From Apostichopus japonicus (Eukaryota > Echinodermata > Holothuroidea > Aspidochirotida > Stichopodidae), in the NCBI RefSeq assembly GCF_037975245.1, contig NC_092579.1, positions 26,649,666 through 26,713,665 of the forward strand: a DNA stretch of 64,000 nt, read 5' to 3'. The position numbers and the translations under genes were made by a program. Below the pieces are notes generated by a model that saw only the letters and a program-made list of their open reading frames with translations, searched no databases and was not told the origin of the DNA. Below, piece by piece: positions 22,101 through 32,814 of this stretch. Numbering within the stretch: the first letter of the stretch is position 1; every line of letters begins with the position of its first letter.

Positions 22101-22530
22101 AATAACGATATAAATAATTTTGTACTATTCTCATGTATGTAGTTAATAATCCCGTATTTACATAGCCCCTATGTTACATTCTTATTGTCTGAAGTTTCAA
22201 ACAAAAGGTCTTTGTTGACTAGATTCACATATGAACAGTATATGTACATATGTGTGTACACTTTATTTGGTAATTTAAGGGATGGCAATTAGCTTGAACT
22301 GGATTTATGAACTGGGTCACTAGTTGTGTCCAAATTGATCAAAATCTCCACACCAAATGTACATATGAAATAATAATAAAATAAAATCGTACAAATCAGT
22401 TTATTGCAGTCTTCGAAATCTGTGTTAATTTTGTTATTATTTATGGCGTTGAGCCGCCATCGAAACAAACAGACCTACGGTATGTGATACTATCGGTAGT
22501 TATTGGGGATCTCATCAGCACACATTGAAC
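19160..22530. other. 3.4 kb without recognisable genes
   Basis: AT-rich. Seen: short tandem 'agatcacacaaccagaaaaa' near 19830-19880; a G/C-rich patch at 21300-21470 with repeated 'atcccgg/cccggg' motifs that may be a decayed element; and 'gtgtaataatt/gtgtaattgtgtag' repeats near 21720-21780. Short open frames carry no conserved motif. Confidence 0.5.
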
Positions 22531-23331
22531 CTTGCATCCAGGCGCGGCAGAACGGGAAAATTATTGGGGAGGCTAATGTGTGGAGACTATCTAAGCGGAG
22601 CGCCACCATCGGTTGGCGCGGAGCGTACAAGTAAATTTTGGTTTTTCAAACCCCCAGATGGCCGGAAACGGCACTTCCCGAGTGTTTTATGCTGCGAATA
22701 CCTAGCCCTAAAATATGGGTCTCAAGCCTGCAATTTCTCAGATTGCATGTAAAAATCTGTAAAAACATTGAAATTTGTATATTCGGTGGTGTTTTAAGAG
22801 AGTAGCTACTCGTAGTCATACTAGTAGTGTACTCGCAAAGACGTTTTTGAGTGTAGTAAATTACTACTTGCAATTAAATGTAATAATTAAATAAATGTCA
22901 TAAGAAAAAAACCTCCCGCTGTGACAATCGTGGTGATTGTAGTTGATGAAAGGAATCCCACGAAACTTTCCATATGCAATGCACAAATGAAATGAGCACC
23001 CAGTTTTCACACTTAAGGGCACTTTAGAAGGACATACCCTACGAAAGATACATCTCCAGTTAGAAGGAAATGTCCCTGAAGGATATATCCATGGGAAATG
23101 TGCTACCATTAGAAGGATATATCCTTCAGGGGATGTTGGAGAACTGGCTGAAATGAGCAAGTCATTGGCCTAAGACGAACTTGTGTTGCACTTACCGGTA
23201 CTCACACTCACTGCTTCCACTTTTCACGGGGTGTGAAGACGCGGTTGGGGTGACAATGTGGTCTATAGCCAAGGGACGGGCCGAGGGTCCCCTCAGCATT
23301 TACTAAAATTATTACACCTGTATAGTATACG

Positions 23332-25423
23332 CAGTGGCGTAGCTACGGGGGGGCCTGGGGGGGCCGAGGCCCCCCCATGAAATCGGCTGGCCCCCCCACT
23401 GGCCCCCCCACTGGGAATGGGTTAAAAAAAAAACACTCATCAGTGCGATTCGCTAATATTTTTTGTTCAATAAATAGAGAAATATGAAACAGAGTTACAC
23501 AATTTTCTCGTCTGCATCTGGCAGAATAAGAATAATACAATATCTGTAGTAATCATGAGAATGGTCACACAGCATGGCATGGCAATGGTCGATGCGACGA
23601 TTGCGACCATACACCACGAACCTTGTTGTGCTGCGTGATAGCGATATCTGCTGAAAATATGTTCAGTGCTTCCACCTAGCGCAACAATCTATCAAAAGAT
23701 TGGCTCCGTTTGTTCTGAGCCGAGGTATCAGGTATTCATGGGCGGCGATCATGGGGGGGGACGGGGGGGGACATGTCCCCCCAATATTTTAGGTGGGGGG
23801 ATATAGTATCTTATATCCCCCCCAATATTTGGTGGCATAGTGTTTTTTTAAGCATATGTTTTGTATTTTTTTATGATATCGCTAGTAATTTCAAAATAGA
23901 AAATGCTTAGATGCAACTTACAAGGCCTGTAAAGTGCCATTTCCAGCGATCTGGGAGGCATTTTCGGCCAAAATTTTCTTTTGCGCTTCGCGCCAACTTA
24001 TAGTGGCGCTACGCTTAGAAAGTCTGGGTACAAGCTTTGCCCCTCCCTTGGCAAATTCCTCGCAAAGCGCCTGTCTAACCGTGTCACAATTTGTTACTAT
24101 ATATGACCGAAAGTAGTTTTTACTTTTTTTTCTCGAAATGAATAGCTAGACGGACCGCATCCGTAATGAAATTTGGTTTGCATCTTGTGTATGAGTGTAA
24201 GTACGTACAATCATACATAGGATCCACATCGATATGGGTACACTGGGTTTCCATTTGGCCTGTTTCCTACAAGATTTCTAACCGCAGGTGCGTAGCCAAG
24301 GGAGGGGGGGGTGAAGGGGTGGAGACCGCCCTCCCCCTCGAGCATATTTTTTTGGTATTTTCTATGATATCGAAGTTTTATAGTAGCCGTTATAAGAGGT
24401 TTTAATATTTGTACACCAATAATTTAACTGTGTCTGAAATTTCGAAAATCCCTTGACCAACATTCTTCATCATAGTATACTTCCCTCTACACTCGTACAA
24501 TTTTGACCTGTCTGTTAGTGGTTGAGGGGGGTTTTCTATATTGGTTGTCCATAGATGAAATTTAGTGCAACATTATGGGTATGTTTTGAAGTGAATTTAT
24601 TATTCAAATTCTGAACAAATAATGGGCTTAAAACCTTGAAAAGTGGGGCTGACGGGTATTGTGGGGCGTTACGTAGAATTACCTACAAATGCAATGAGGT
24701 CGAACATGATGTGTGACTGGTGACAATCTTGACAAAAGGTTATGAATGAAAAAAAAAACTATTAGGAAAAACTTGGTTCTCAGGCAAAAGTGTACATCTG
24801 GTTGGTCATTTTAAAGCCCGAGAAGTGCCATTTCCGGTCATCTGGGGGGCTATCAAAACCAGAAATTTTCTTGTACACTGCGCGCCAACCAATGGTGGCG
24901 CTCCGCTTTGACAGTAATTCGCCTGCATCCAAGCAGATGTCCCCCCCCCCCCAATATTTGAAACAGATCGCCGCCCCTGCAGGTATTCATATATTGCCTC
25001 GAGTCAAATGAATATATGTCATTGAATATTCCACAAAACAACTTTTTTATGGCCACGAAACTGTCGAAACAGGATTTTCCACTACTGGTAGAGATATAAA
25101 ATATTGGGAATTCTGAAATTCCTGCAAATGATGCCAACTTCCCTCAAGTTAAAAGTCTGGTTGAGTTGGCAAGGCCAGTCAGCATGAAAGAGAAAAAACT
25201 TTTTTTGCATTTCTGTCACCAAAGTTGCACATCTTTTTGGTTGCTATTTTGCCTCACAGGTGCCATCTCCTGCGATCTGGGGGGTGCTGAAATCTCAAAT
25301 TTTCTCTGTACGCTCCGCGCCAACCATGGTGGCGCTCCGCTTAGATAGTAACCTCCGGCCCCCCCACTAGAAAGAACAGCCCCCCCATGGCCCCCCACTC
25401 AAAAAATCCTAGCTACGCCACTG
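23332..25423. mobile_element. Middle nested hAT element, 2.1 kb
   Basis: Inverted ends CAGTGGCGTAGCTA (left, then a G run) and TAGCTACGCCACTG (right) are flanked by an exact 8-bp duplication AGTATACG at 23324-23331 and 25424-25431. The paralogous copy at 28185-28200 reads straight through 'tagtatacgtgtgcatcgg', showing the empty site. The interior holds G/C-run blocks and the shared 'GCGGAGCGCCACCAT…' core near 25300, and is itself interrupted by another element. No intact coding region. Confidence 0.9.
23737..24979. mobile_element. Innermost nested hAT element, 1.24 kb
   Basis: Ends CATGGGCGGCGATC (left) and GATCGCCGCCCCTG (right, inverted match with one difference) are flanked by an exact 8-bp duplication CAGGTATT at 23729-23736 and 24980-24987. 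The interior contains, in opposite orientation, pieces related to the 28689-28983 element (about 23860-24080), and a second element-like terminus CAGGTGCGTAGCCAAGG at about 24285. The interior is therefore probably composite. Confidence 0.85.
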
Positions 25424-25611
25424 AGTATACGTGTGCATCGGACAGATCGACAAGTATGCATTGAAAAATGGGCAGATGCACGTTTCGGAGCCTTGGTAAA
25501 TATTGGGGGGGGGGGCTTATCATGCATTTGCCCCCTCAACTTTTTCATTGGGGGGCTGAGCCCACCCCCCCCCCCCAAGGCCCCCCCGGTTCCGCCGCCA
25601 CTGCTTGCATC

Positions 25612-26341
25612 TACTAACTTGAACATGGCAATACAAGTTTCTTAAGTTTGCATTGGTAAGATGGTGATAGAGACCATTTATTTAACATAGGCAGAGTAGC
25701 TGGAACTCCAATCTTATCAATTAGATATATATATACACAAGCATGATACAAAATGCATATTTCTCATAAAATTTTGGGTGACAAAGGTCTTTCTAAGTGC
25801 CACCATTTTACATGTAGGCATCACCAGGATTCCAAAAAAAAATCAAAAGGGGAGGGAGGCACCCTCTCCCGATAAACCCCTCCCCCAGGACGGCGATTCG
25901 TGGCATGGACCAGCATTTGCCCTCGCAAGAGTTGGGAGCTATGAAACAGTCGACACAGTGAGAGGGTCTACTGTGCAAACTTAGGCTGGACCAGCTGTAG
26001 GCCTTGGAGCTACGTTATTCCCTATACTATCCCAGCACTTTGAGCTGTTTTCGAGGATGTCTTAAGGTTAGGCTATAGGCCCAGGCTTAGGGCCTGATTC
26101 AAGTCTAAAACTACCCCGCCCGTGATCTGCCTTGTTGGCAGTTCACATCATTATGATATTGCATTTGTAACGGTTCTAACAGGGTTTTCATTCTCTATAA
26201 TTCTTGCCGTTTTTGTATTTCTGCAATAATTGGAGAGTACACGATACAGTGTATTAATGTGTAATACATGTAGAGCCTTTCTGTATAAACAGTATAACTA
26301 CATTGTAATGCGGGCAAGGAAGCTTTTGTGTCTGACGTTGG
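25612..26341. other. Non-coding stretch, no gene recognised
   Basis: Contains a 'atatatatata' patch near 25725 and the C-rich segment 'ccctctcccgataaacccct' near 25862, possibly a fragment of an element end. Nothing else is identifiable. Confidence 0.5.
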
Positions 26342-26349
26342 CTATGGAT

Positions 26350-26709
26350 CAGTGGCGTAGGAAGGTACTTTTGAGTGGGGGGCTGAAGACTGATGGCCGG
26401 CCTGGGGAGGGGTCTAAGGGGAGGGGTGTCCCCCTCCCCTTTGGATTTTTTTTGCATTTCCAGGTGGCCTCAGATGCAATTTGGTGCAATATAGCACACT
26501 TCAACACCCACTCCATTTTGTAAATAATTTTGCATTTTCACCTGGCCTTAGATGCAATTTGGTGCTCCAAATGAGATTTTTTTCCGGATTTGGAAATGAA
26601 AAAGGGGTTTTCTGACTTGCTGAGCGGGGGGCGGAATGATACTTCCGCCCCCCATATTTTTCACTGGGGGGGGCTGGCGCCCCCAGCCCCCCCGGTTCCT
26701 ACGCCCTTG
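26350..26709. mobile_element. Small non-autonomous hAT element, 360 bp
   Basis: The left end CAGTGGCGTAGGAAGG and right end CCGGTTCCTACGCCCTTG are imperfect inverted repeats. They are flanked by CTATGGAT (26342-26349) and CTATGGGT (26710-26717), an 8-bp duplication with one mismatch. Interior G- and C-run blocks ('gggggggctggcgccccc') sit beside the right end. Two copies of 'atgcaatttggtgc' lie in the middle. Confidence 0.75.
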
Positions 26710-26867
26710 CTATGGGTCGCCGCTGGTCTTTACGATCATTCGTTGAAAAGTTGGGTCGCCGGCTAGCACAGTGTCAGGAGGGATACAAATCCCAGGCCCT
26801 ACTGACATACATATAGCCTCGAATACCCAGGCGCTTTCAGAAAATGGCGCGTAGTTTGTCACTATGT

Positions 26868-26893
26868 AGTCAAAAGTACCTTCCTACGCCACT
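26868..26893. mobile_element. Orphan hAT terminus
   Basis: This segment is the exact inverse, over about 25 bp, of the left terminus of the 26350 element (…GTACCTTCCTACGCCACTG). The 8 bp beyond it (agatgatc) do not match the other flank. It is either the lost right end of a longer element or a fragment of another copy. Confidence 0.6.
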
Positions 26894-27289
26894 GAGATGA
26901 TCTGCTTTATTGGCTGCAATTATAGCACGCTACAGCTAGGAGAGTTTTTGTGATTACGTAATCGACCTGCCACGGTCTAAAATCGACCCGTTCCCACAAC
27001 CACGCTTCATCGGTAAATCAAAATTGACAACAATTATTTAAGCGTCGAAAATAATTTTTGTTCCAATGTCCATATTAAGCCACCGTAGTCTTTCAGAGCA
27101 TGAAACATCGGTCTATCAATTTCTATGATATATTCATATTTCAATGACGTCATAGGATGTATTCCTAAGATCAATAGCATGTATTATGTCAATCATTACC
27201 GAAATCGGGATTTTGAATATGTTTAATGAGCTAAATCGATGATATGTCGATTTAAATAGGTATATGTCAATTTGAGTTGCAGAAACTGG

Positions 27290-28355
27290 TATAAGGGGGG
27301 GCTAATGTGTGGAGACTATCTAAGCGGAGCGCCACCATCGGTTGGCGCGGAGCGTACAAGAAAATTTTGGGTTTATTCAAAGCCCCAGATGGCCGGAAAC
27401 GGCACTTCCCGAGTGTTTTATGCTGCGAATACCTAGTCCTAAAATATGGGTCTCAAGCCTGCAATTTCTCAGATTGCACGTAAAAAAGTCTGTAAAAACA
27501 TTGTAATTTGTATATTCGATGGTGTTTTAAGAGAGTAGCTATTACTCGCAGTGTACTCGCAAAGACGTTTTTGAGTGTAGTAAGGGCAGTGGCGGAGCTA
27601 GGAGTATTGGTCAGGGGGGCAGGAATGGTCTGTAGGGGCGCTTTCGACACTATCTAAGCGGAGCGCCACCACAGGTTGGCGCGGAGCGTACAGAAAATTT
27701 TTGAGTAAAGATACTCCCTAGATTGCAGGAAATGACCTTTTCCGGGCCTTGTTAATTTGCAGATAAACGGAGAATAAATAGGTTTCGTCGCCATTTTGTC
27801 GGAAAATTACACCAACAGAATATGACAAATGTCAATAGGTATATGAGAGCGCAATAAAATAGTCAATAATCGCGAATAAGTGAAAAGTAGTGAAAAGCTG
27901 AAAAGGGCGCCAGCAGTCCATTTGAGTCCGTCATGGGGGGGGGGGCATCCGCCCCTGACTGTATATATGGACGCTCCGCCACTACGTAAGGGGATGTTGG
28001 AGAACTGGCTGAAATGAGGCAAGTCATTGGCCTAAGACGAAGTTGTGTTACGCTTACCGGTACTCACACTCACTGCTTCCACTTTTCACGGGGCATGAAG
28101 ACGCGGTTGGGGTGACAATTTGGTCTATAGCCAGGGGACGGGCCGAGGGTCCCCCAGCAATTACTTAAATTATTACACCTATATAGTATACGTGTGCATC
28201 GGACAGATCGACAAGTATGCATTGAAAAATGGGCAGATGCACGTTTCGGAGCCTTGGTAAATATTGGGGGGCTTATCATGCATTTGCCCCCTCAACTTTT
28301 TCATTGGGGGGCTGAGCCCCCCCCCCCCCAAGCCCACCCGGTTCCGCCGCCACTG
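27290..28355. mobile_element. Second copy of the outer hAT element, left end damaged
   Basis: 27297-27590 and 27992-28355 match the outer element (22570-22860, 23130-23331, 25432-25603) closely, including 'ggccggaaacggcacttccc' and the right end GGTTCCGCCGCCACTG. It lacks the 270-bp segment present at about 22862-23130 of the first copy. It holds its own insertion at 27587-27984. The left terminus is missing; the copy starts in a G run. Confidence 0.75.
27587..27984. mobile_element. Nested hAT element, 398 bp
   Basis: The left end CAGTGGCGGAGCTAGG and right end GACGCTCCGCCACTA are inverted repeats with mismatches. They are flanked by AGTAAGGG (27579-27586) and CGTAAGGG (27985-27992), an 8-bp duplication with one mismatch. 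The interior has the conserved 'GCGGAGCGCCACCA…GGTTGGCGCGG' core and a G run at 27936-27945. Confidence 0.75.
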
Positions 28356-28688
28356 GTCTGTGGCACAAAGCTCGTCAGGTCTACTCCATGTGAACAACAT
28401 GTGATCATGCGTACCTCCAGCATTCACCACAAAACAGTTTCGTATAGCAGGTAAACTGGTATATATCGATTTAAATTGACATATACCGATTTATTTTACT
28501 TATCATCGATTTAAATTGGTAAATGTCGATTTAAATCGATGATATGTAGAATTAAACTGGTACATGTCGATTTAAATCGGTAGAAAATTATTTAAGCTGC
28601 TGGAAACTGGTATAAGTCGAAGAAAATTGGTGTATGTCGATCTCCCACGATTTGAGACTGATTGCCCGTCATAACAGCAATGGACATC

Positions 28689-28983
28689 CAGGCGCGTAGC
28701 CAGGAATTTGCCAAGGGGGGGGGGGGACTTTAGGTTCGGCATTGCAAACTATCTAAGCGTAGCGCCACCATGGTTGGCGCGAAACGTACAAGAAAATTTT
28801 GGCTGAAAATGCCTCCCAGATCGCTGGAAATGGCACTTCCCAGGCCTTTTTAGTTGCATCTTAGCATTTTCTCTTTTGAAAATACTAGCGATATCATAAA
28901 AACATTAAAAAATTTTTTTTTGAATATGCTCAAGGGGGGGGGGGGGGGCTGCCCCCTTCGCCCCCCCCTTGGCTACGCGCTTG
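28689..28983. mobile_element. Small hAT element with exact target duplication, 295 bp
   Basis: The left end CAGGCGCGTAGCCAGG and right end CCTTGGCTACGCGCTTG are flanked by an exact 8-bp TGGACATC at 28681-28688 and 28984-28991. The interior carries long G runs beside both termini (28716-28727 and 28935-28949), the 'GCGCCACCATGGTTGGCGC' core, and 'gatcgctggaaatggcactt', shared with the other hAT elements of the window. Confidence 0.9.
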
Positions 28984-29104
28984 TGGACATCTCAGGTTCA
29001 GTTAAAAGATAACAAGGTATCACGTTTCATTACTGTCTGCATTTTGTAGCGACACGCACAAAACGTCATTTGCAAGTTTCAGATGGCCGCACTCGGTTTG
29101 GGCG

Positions 29105-30081
29105 TATGGAAAGCCATTTTAACATTTAATCGGGAATTTTAGATATCTGAAATTGTTTCGTATTTCAGATATCTAAAATAGATTTCGAGATATCTAAAAT
29201 AGATTTCGAGATATCTGAAATTCTAATTTAGATATCTGAAATTGAATTCGAGATATCTGAAATTGAATTCGAGATATCTAAAATAGATTTCGAGATATCT
29301 GAAATTCTAATTCAGATATCTGAAATTGAATTCGAGATATCTGAAATTGAATTCGAGATATCTGAAATTGAATTCGAGATATCTGAAATTCTATTTCAGA
29401 TATCTGAAATTGAATTCGAGATATCTGAAATTGAATTCGAGATATCTGAAATTGAATTCAAGATATCTGAAATTCTAATTCGAGATATCTGAAATTGAAT
29501 TCGAGATATCTGCAATTGAATTCCAGATATCTGAAATGCATATGCATAAATTCCCGATTAAATGTTAAAATGACACGTATGGAAAGCCATTTTAACATTT
29601 AATCGGGAATTTTCAGATATCTGTAATTGAATTCGAGATATTTGAAATTGAATTCGAGATATCTAAAATTCTATTTCAGATATTTGAAATTGAATTCGAG
29701 ATATCTGAAATTGAATTCGAGATATCTGAAAATGAATTCGAGATATCTGAAATTTTATTTCAGATATCTGAAATTGAATTCGAGATATCTGAAATTGAAT
29801 TCGAGATATCCAAAATTCTATTTCAGATATCTGAAATTGAATTCGAGATATCTGAAATTGAATTCGAGATATCTGAAATTGAATTCGAGATATCTCGAAT
29901 TCAATTTCAGATATCTGAAATTCCCTGGTATTTCGAGATATCTGAAATTGATTTTAAGATATCTGCAATTATTTGTAGATATCTTAAATAAATTGGAGAT
30001 ATCTGTAATTTAATTTGAGATATCTGAAATTATTTCGAGATATCTGAAATTCCTTATTAAATGTTAAAACGGCTTTCCATA
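29105..30081. mobile_element. Palindromic-array element with 6-bp target duplication
   Basis: The left terminus TATGGAAAGCCATTTTAAC and right terminus GTTAAAACGGCTTTCCATA are inverted repeats extending about 36 bp. They are flanked by an exact 6-bp TGGGCG at 29099-29104 and 30082-30087. Between them are two arrays (about 29145-29545 and 29619-30045) of a 21-bp unit built from AGATATCT, GAAATTGAATTC and variants, almost wholly self-complementary. At 29547-29618 an inverted and then a direct copy of the terminus sit back to back, so the element is two units joined or one inserted at the end of another. An open frame of repeated NSRYLKL-type peptide (29627-30013) is a by-product of the 21-bp period and not a gene. 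Confidence 0.85.
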
Positions 30082-30087
30082 TGGGCG

Positions 30088-30880
30088 AGTCTTTTAAGAT
30101 GACCTGGAGGGATCACTCCACAGTACGAAAAGGTACCAACCACGAAGGATCATGTGACGTGCTCCCAGGTGCTACTTACATACTATTTAAAGGAACTCCG
30201 CTCCCTATCCAGATCATTTGCATTGGCAGTGAAGGTCAAAGTGGGAAGATATTGCAACGACAAGCTCCTCTGAGAAATTCGAATGGATTGATGCAGCCTG
30301 TTATTTGGTACCCTTTATAACTCTTATTATATTATCTTATTGCGAATACACATCACCCCATCAACGTCCCCCCCCCCCCCTTCATGGAAAAAATGCATAC
30401 AAGCACTTCAATACCCAATGTGCAAATTGGGATACAGGAACAAGTTTTATTTCGAGACAAAATGAGGTGAAATCATTACAAAGTCCAAGTCCCTGCACAC
30501 GCATTCGATACATGCATGAAAGCAAATGAATTATGTCAAAATACGAAAGGATGGGGAAGGTTATGGGATATTAAAACTATACTCATTATTCATAGTAGGC
30601 TATAAATGGCTTCTGCTTATTACAAAGTCATAATGTAATATCAGCAATGCATTTTCGGAAATGCATTTAGGATTTTTTGGAAAATTGAATATGCATAATG
30701 GCACTCACCAGAATGTTTGAAGCCTTGTGCTAGTAAACATTTAAAGCTTCCCGAAATATTTCATTCGACGTGGGTTTCGCTACAATTGTTATATAAAAAG
30801 GACACAGTTTTAACCTGAGGAAAAGTGGGGGCACGTTCCCCATGTGCCCCCTCCCCCCCCCCGTTCCGCCGCCCTTGTCT
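30088..30880. other. Non-coding stretch with a hAT-like end fragment
   Basis: No gene. Near 30826-30877 'gggggcacgttccccatgtg' and 'cccgttccgccgcccttg' look like a truncated right end of the G/C-run hAT group. A C run occurs at 30370-30380. Confidence 0.4.
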
Positions 30881-30909
30881 AAGTTCTAATCCAACACCCA
30901 TTCAGCACG

Positions 30910-31396
30910 GTAATTTCAAATGTGATCGTATTATGTATGCATCGAGATGCATCGATTGTTGCATCCAATTTTATCACCAGCCACCGCACCCCAACTCACA
31001 CACAAGATTAAGGGTCACATCACTTTGAACCACCTCTAATGTCATCTATCTGATCTCGTGTAGAGTTTGCGGTATCCAATATGTTGGTGAAACCAAAACC
31101 ACCCTCAAGAAGCGGTTCCATGGTCGCATAACCAGCCAATCCAGTCAACACTATGAAGACCGAGACCCCGGTTGGACCTTCCCAACCATACCATTAATGA
31201 CATGTCCCTACAGGGGATTGAATCGTTAGGTAGCCGTCCTGACCTAGTACGACTCAGCAGAGAGAGACTGTGGATGCAACGCCGTCCAACTGGTGGCGCT
31301 TTGCTTTTACGGCAAGCAGAGTTCCATTATAGAGAAAGGAACTCTAATGGCAAGAAAGTACCGGCGCGTAATACAAACACTACGTCTTTGACATAA
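30910..31396 (+). pseudogene. Penelope-like element C-terminal GIY-YIG fragment
   Basis: The plus strand encodes SNVIYLISCRVCGIQYVGET, then KTTLKKRFHGRI. After a frame change comes DMSLQGIESLGSRPDLVRLS and RERLWMQRRP. This is the order in the C-terminal endonuclease of Penelope-like retroelements: a Cys-X2-Cys linker, GIY-YIG-type 'CGIQYVG', basic helix, then the conserved 'R.RE..W...L' end. A stop directly before SNVIYLI and the frame change near 31160 mark decay. The reverse transcriptase part is absent. Sequence from 31340 onward is shared with the second copy at 37225. Confidence 0.7.
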
Positions 31397-32440
31397 CTAT
31401 AGTGATAAAGTTGGCATAAATCACTCGAAATGGTGATATAGTGTGCCGCATTTGGGTGCCAAAATCGTCAAAAAAAGGGGTAGTGGACTTCAGTTACACA
31501 GGTAATTGTTAGGAAGCGATAGTAGAAGCAATTACATAGGAATGTAATTACTTTACTAGTGTCGTCTTCTCAGTTGCTGTATTGTTATTCAGTGGACCCT
31601 TGCTATATTTAGCCTAGGCCCCTAATCCGGCTACGGCTGTCCTTTCGGATGCGATATGACTTCAGCCTAATGTCAACAATTATCACCAACTCATTTTACT
31701 TAAAACTGTATCCCTTACGGTAGATCCACATGCCAGAATACGAAGGGATGACGCTTACGATGTCACTATAACAATTCAAAACTAGGAAAATAGGGTTTGC
31801 TTAACTTATGCCTATATACGTAGCCTTGCCCTAACTTAGGTTAGCCTTGGTCATAACTGAAGCCTAGAATATTTCAGTCTATTTACATATCTAGAATTGT
31901 ACAAATATTTCAAAAACATCATTCATTTGCAACATATTTTGAGGTAGGCAAAAGCCAACTCAGCCTAGCCAGGTATGTTCTGGGCAGGTATGTTGCTTTT
32001 TCTCTGCATTTTCCATGGAAAACTATGACACTCTCTGAATGGAGCCCTAAAATAATACAAGCAAGAACATATTTTGCCATGTGCCTCTCAGATACCGGAA
32101 ATGACACTTTGCAGACATTAAAAGTTTCATAAACATTCCACTTGCTCGAGTCATCAGAGACGGATTTTTTTCAAAGTTGGTTCTTAAGTCAGGAGTATAG
32201 TACTAACCACTCTGGTCGCCATAACATATCTCTGTTGTGAATAGTACACCTCCTTTTTCGAGAGAAAAAACGGGTAAAACCAAATTCAATTTCAAAGTCA
32301 CTGAATGCACAATGTACTAAGACTTACAAATAATCTGGCTCTTTGCCGTACAACGCAAAGCGCCCTCACTTTTTCAAAAGCGATACTCTGTGTCAGCGTT
32401 CTTCCTAGTTCAATTTCTATGGTCAAGTCATATTTCAATT
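31340..32440. repeat. Segmental duplication, copy 1
   Basis: Similarity begins at 'ggcaagaaagtaccggcgcg' and resumes in blocks at 31380-31580, 31600-31760 and 32000-32400. It matches, in the same order and orientation, 37225-37440, 37465-37645 and 38570-38935. Copies differ by many substitutions and indels. No coding motif is seen; this may be the long 3' region of an element or a genuine local duplication. Confidence 0.75.
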
Positions 32441-32464
32441 TCTATGGTCAATTCTTACTAACTA

Positions 32465-32730
32465 CAGATATGGTTCCCGGACAATTCCCCCCTGGACGAT
32501 TTCCCCCCGGACGATTACCCCCCGGACGATTCCCCCTCGGACAATTGCCCCCTGGACAATTCCCAACCCTGACAATTGCCCCACGGACAATTCCCACCCG
32601 AACAATTGCCAACCCTGACAATTGCCCCCCGGACAATTCCCACTCCGGACAATTCCCACCCATGACAATTGCCCCCGGACAATTTTCCCCCGGACAATTT
32701 CCCCCCGGACAATCCCCTTCCTCGGAAATT
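32465..32730. repeat. CCGGACAATT-type short tandem array
   Basis: About 17 units of 13-18 bp with core GGACAATTsCCCC(C). The centre AATT and the CCGG junction make the units largely self-complementary. Open frames with Pro-Gly-Gln repeats follow from the period and are not collagen-like genes. A second array in the opposite orientation lies at 34945-35205. Confidence 0.8.
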
Positions 32731-32814
32731 TCGACGATTGATTGACAGCCGATGTAGGCGGGGTTAAGGCTATTATTCCAGTAAAAATGAGGGTGTGCAA
32801 CAAGAGATTTCAGT

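Larger units (their letters stand above)
22539..25603. mobile_element. Outer non-autonomous hAT element (host of nested insertions)
   Basis: The left end CAGGCGCGGCAGAACGGG and right end (inverted) CAGTGGCGGCGGAACCGG are similar. They are flanked by an exact 8-bp duplication CTTGCATC at 22531-22538 and 25604-25611, the target length of hAT elements. Without the nested 23332-25423 insertion and its duplication the element is about 965 bp. It has no transposase. A diverged relative occupies about 27290-28355. Confidence 0.8.
27227..28640. repeat. Array of ATTTAAAT/CGAT palindromic units split by hAT insertions
   Basis: Units such as 'tatgtcgatttaaat', 'cgatgatatgtcgattt' and 'gaaactggtata' occur at 27227-27290 and resume at 28448-28640. 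They are rich in the self-complementary ATTTAAAT and in ATCGAT. The intervening 1.1 kb is hAT-related sequence (27290-28355). Terminal inverted repeats for this array were not found. Confidence 0.55.

Noticed and set aside
22525-28454. Many open frames rich in Gly/Pro around G/C runs
   Set aside because: They arise from homopolymer runs and the shared hAT core; frames differ between copies.
29627-30013. 128-codon open frame of repeated NSRYLKL/FYFRYLKL peptides
   Set aside because: It follows exactly from the 21-bp period of the palindromic array; no start context, and the same happens in other arrays.
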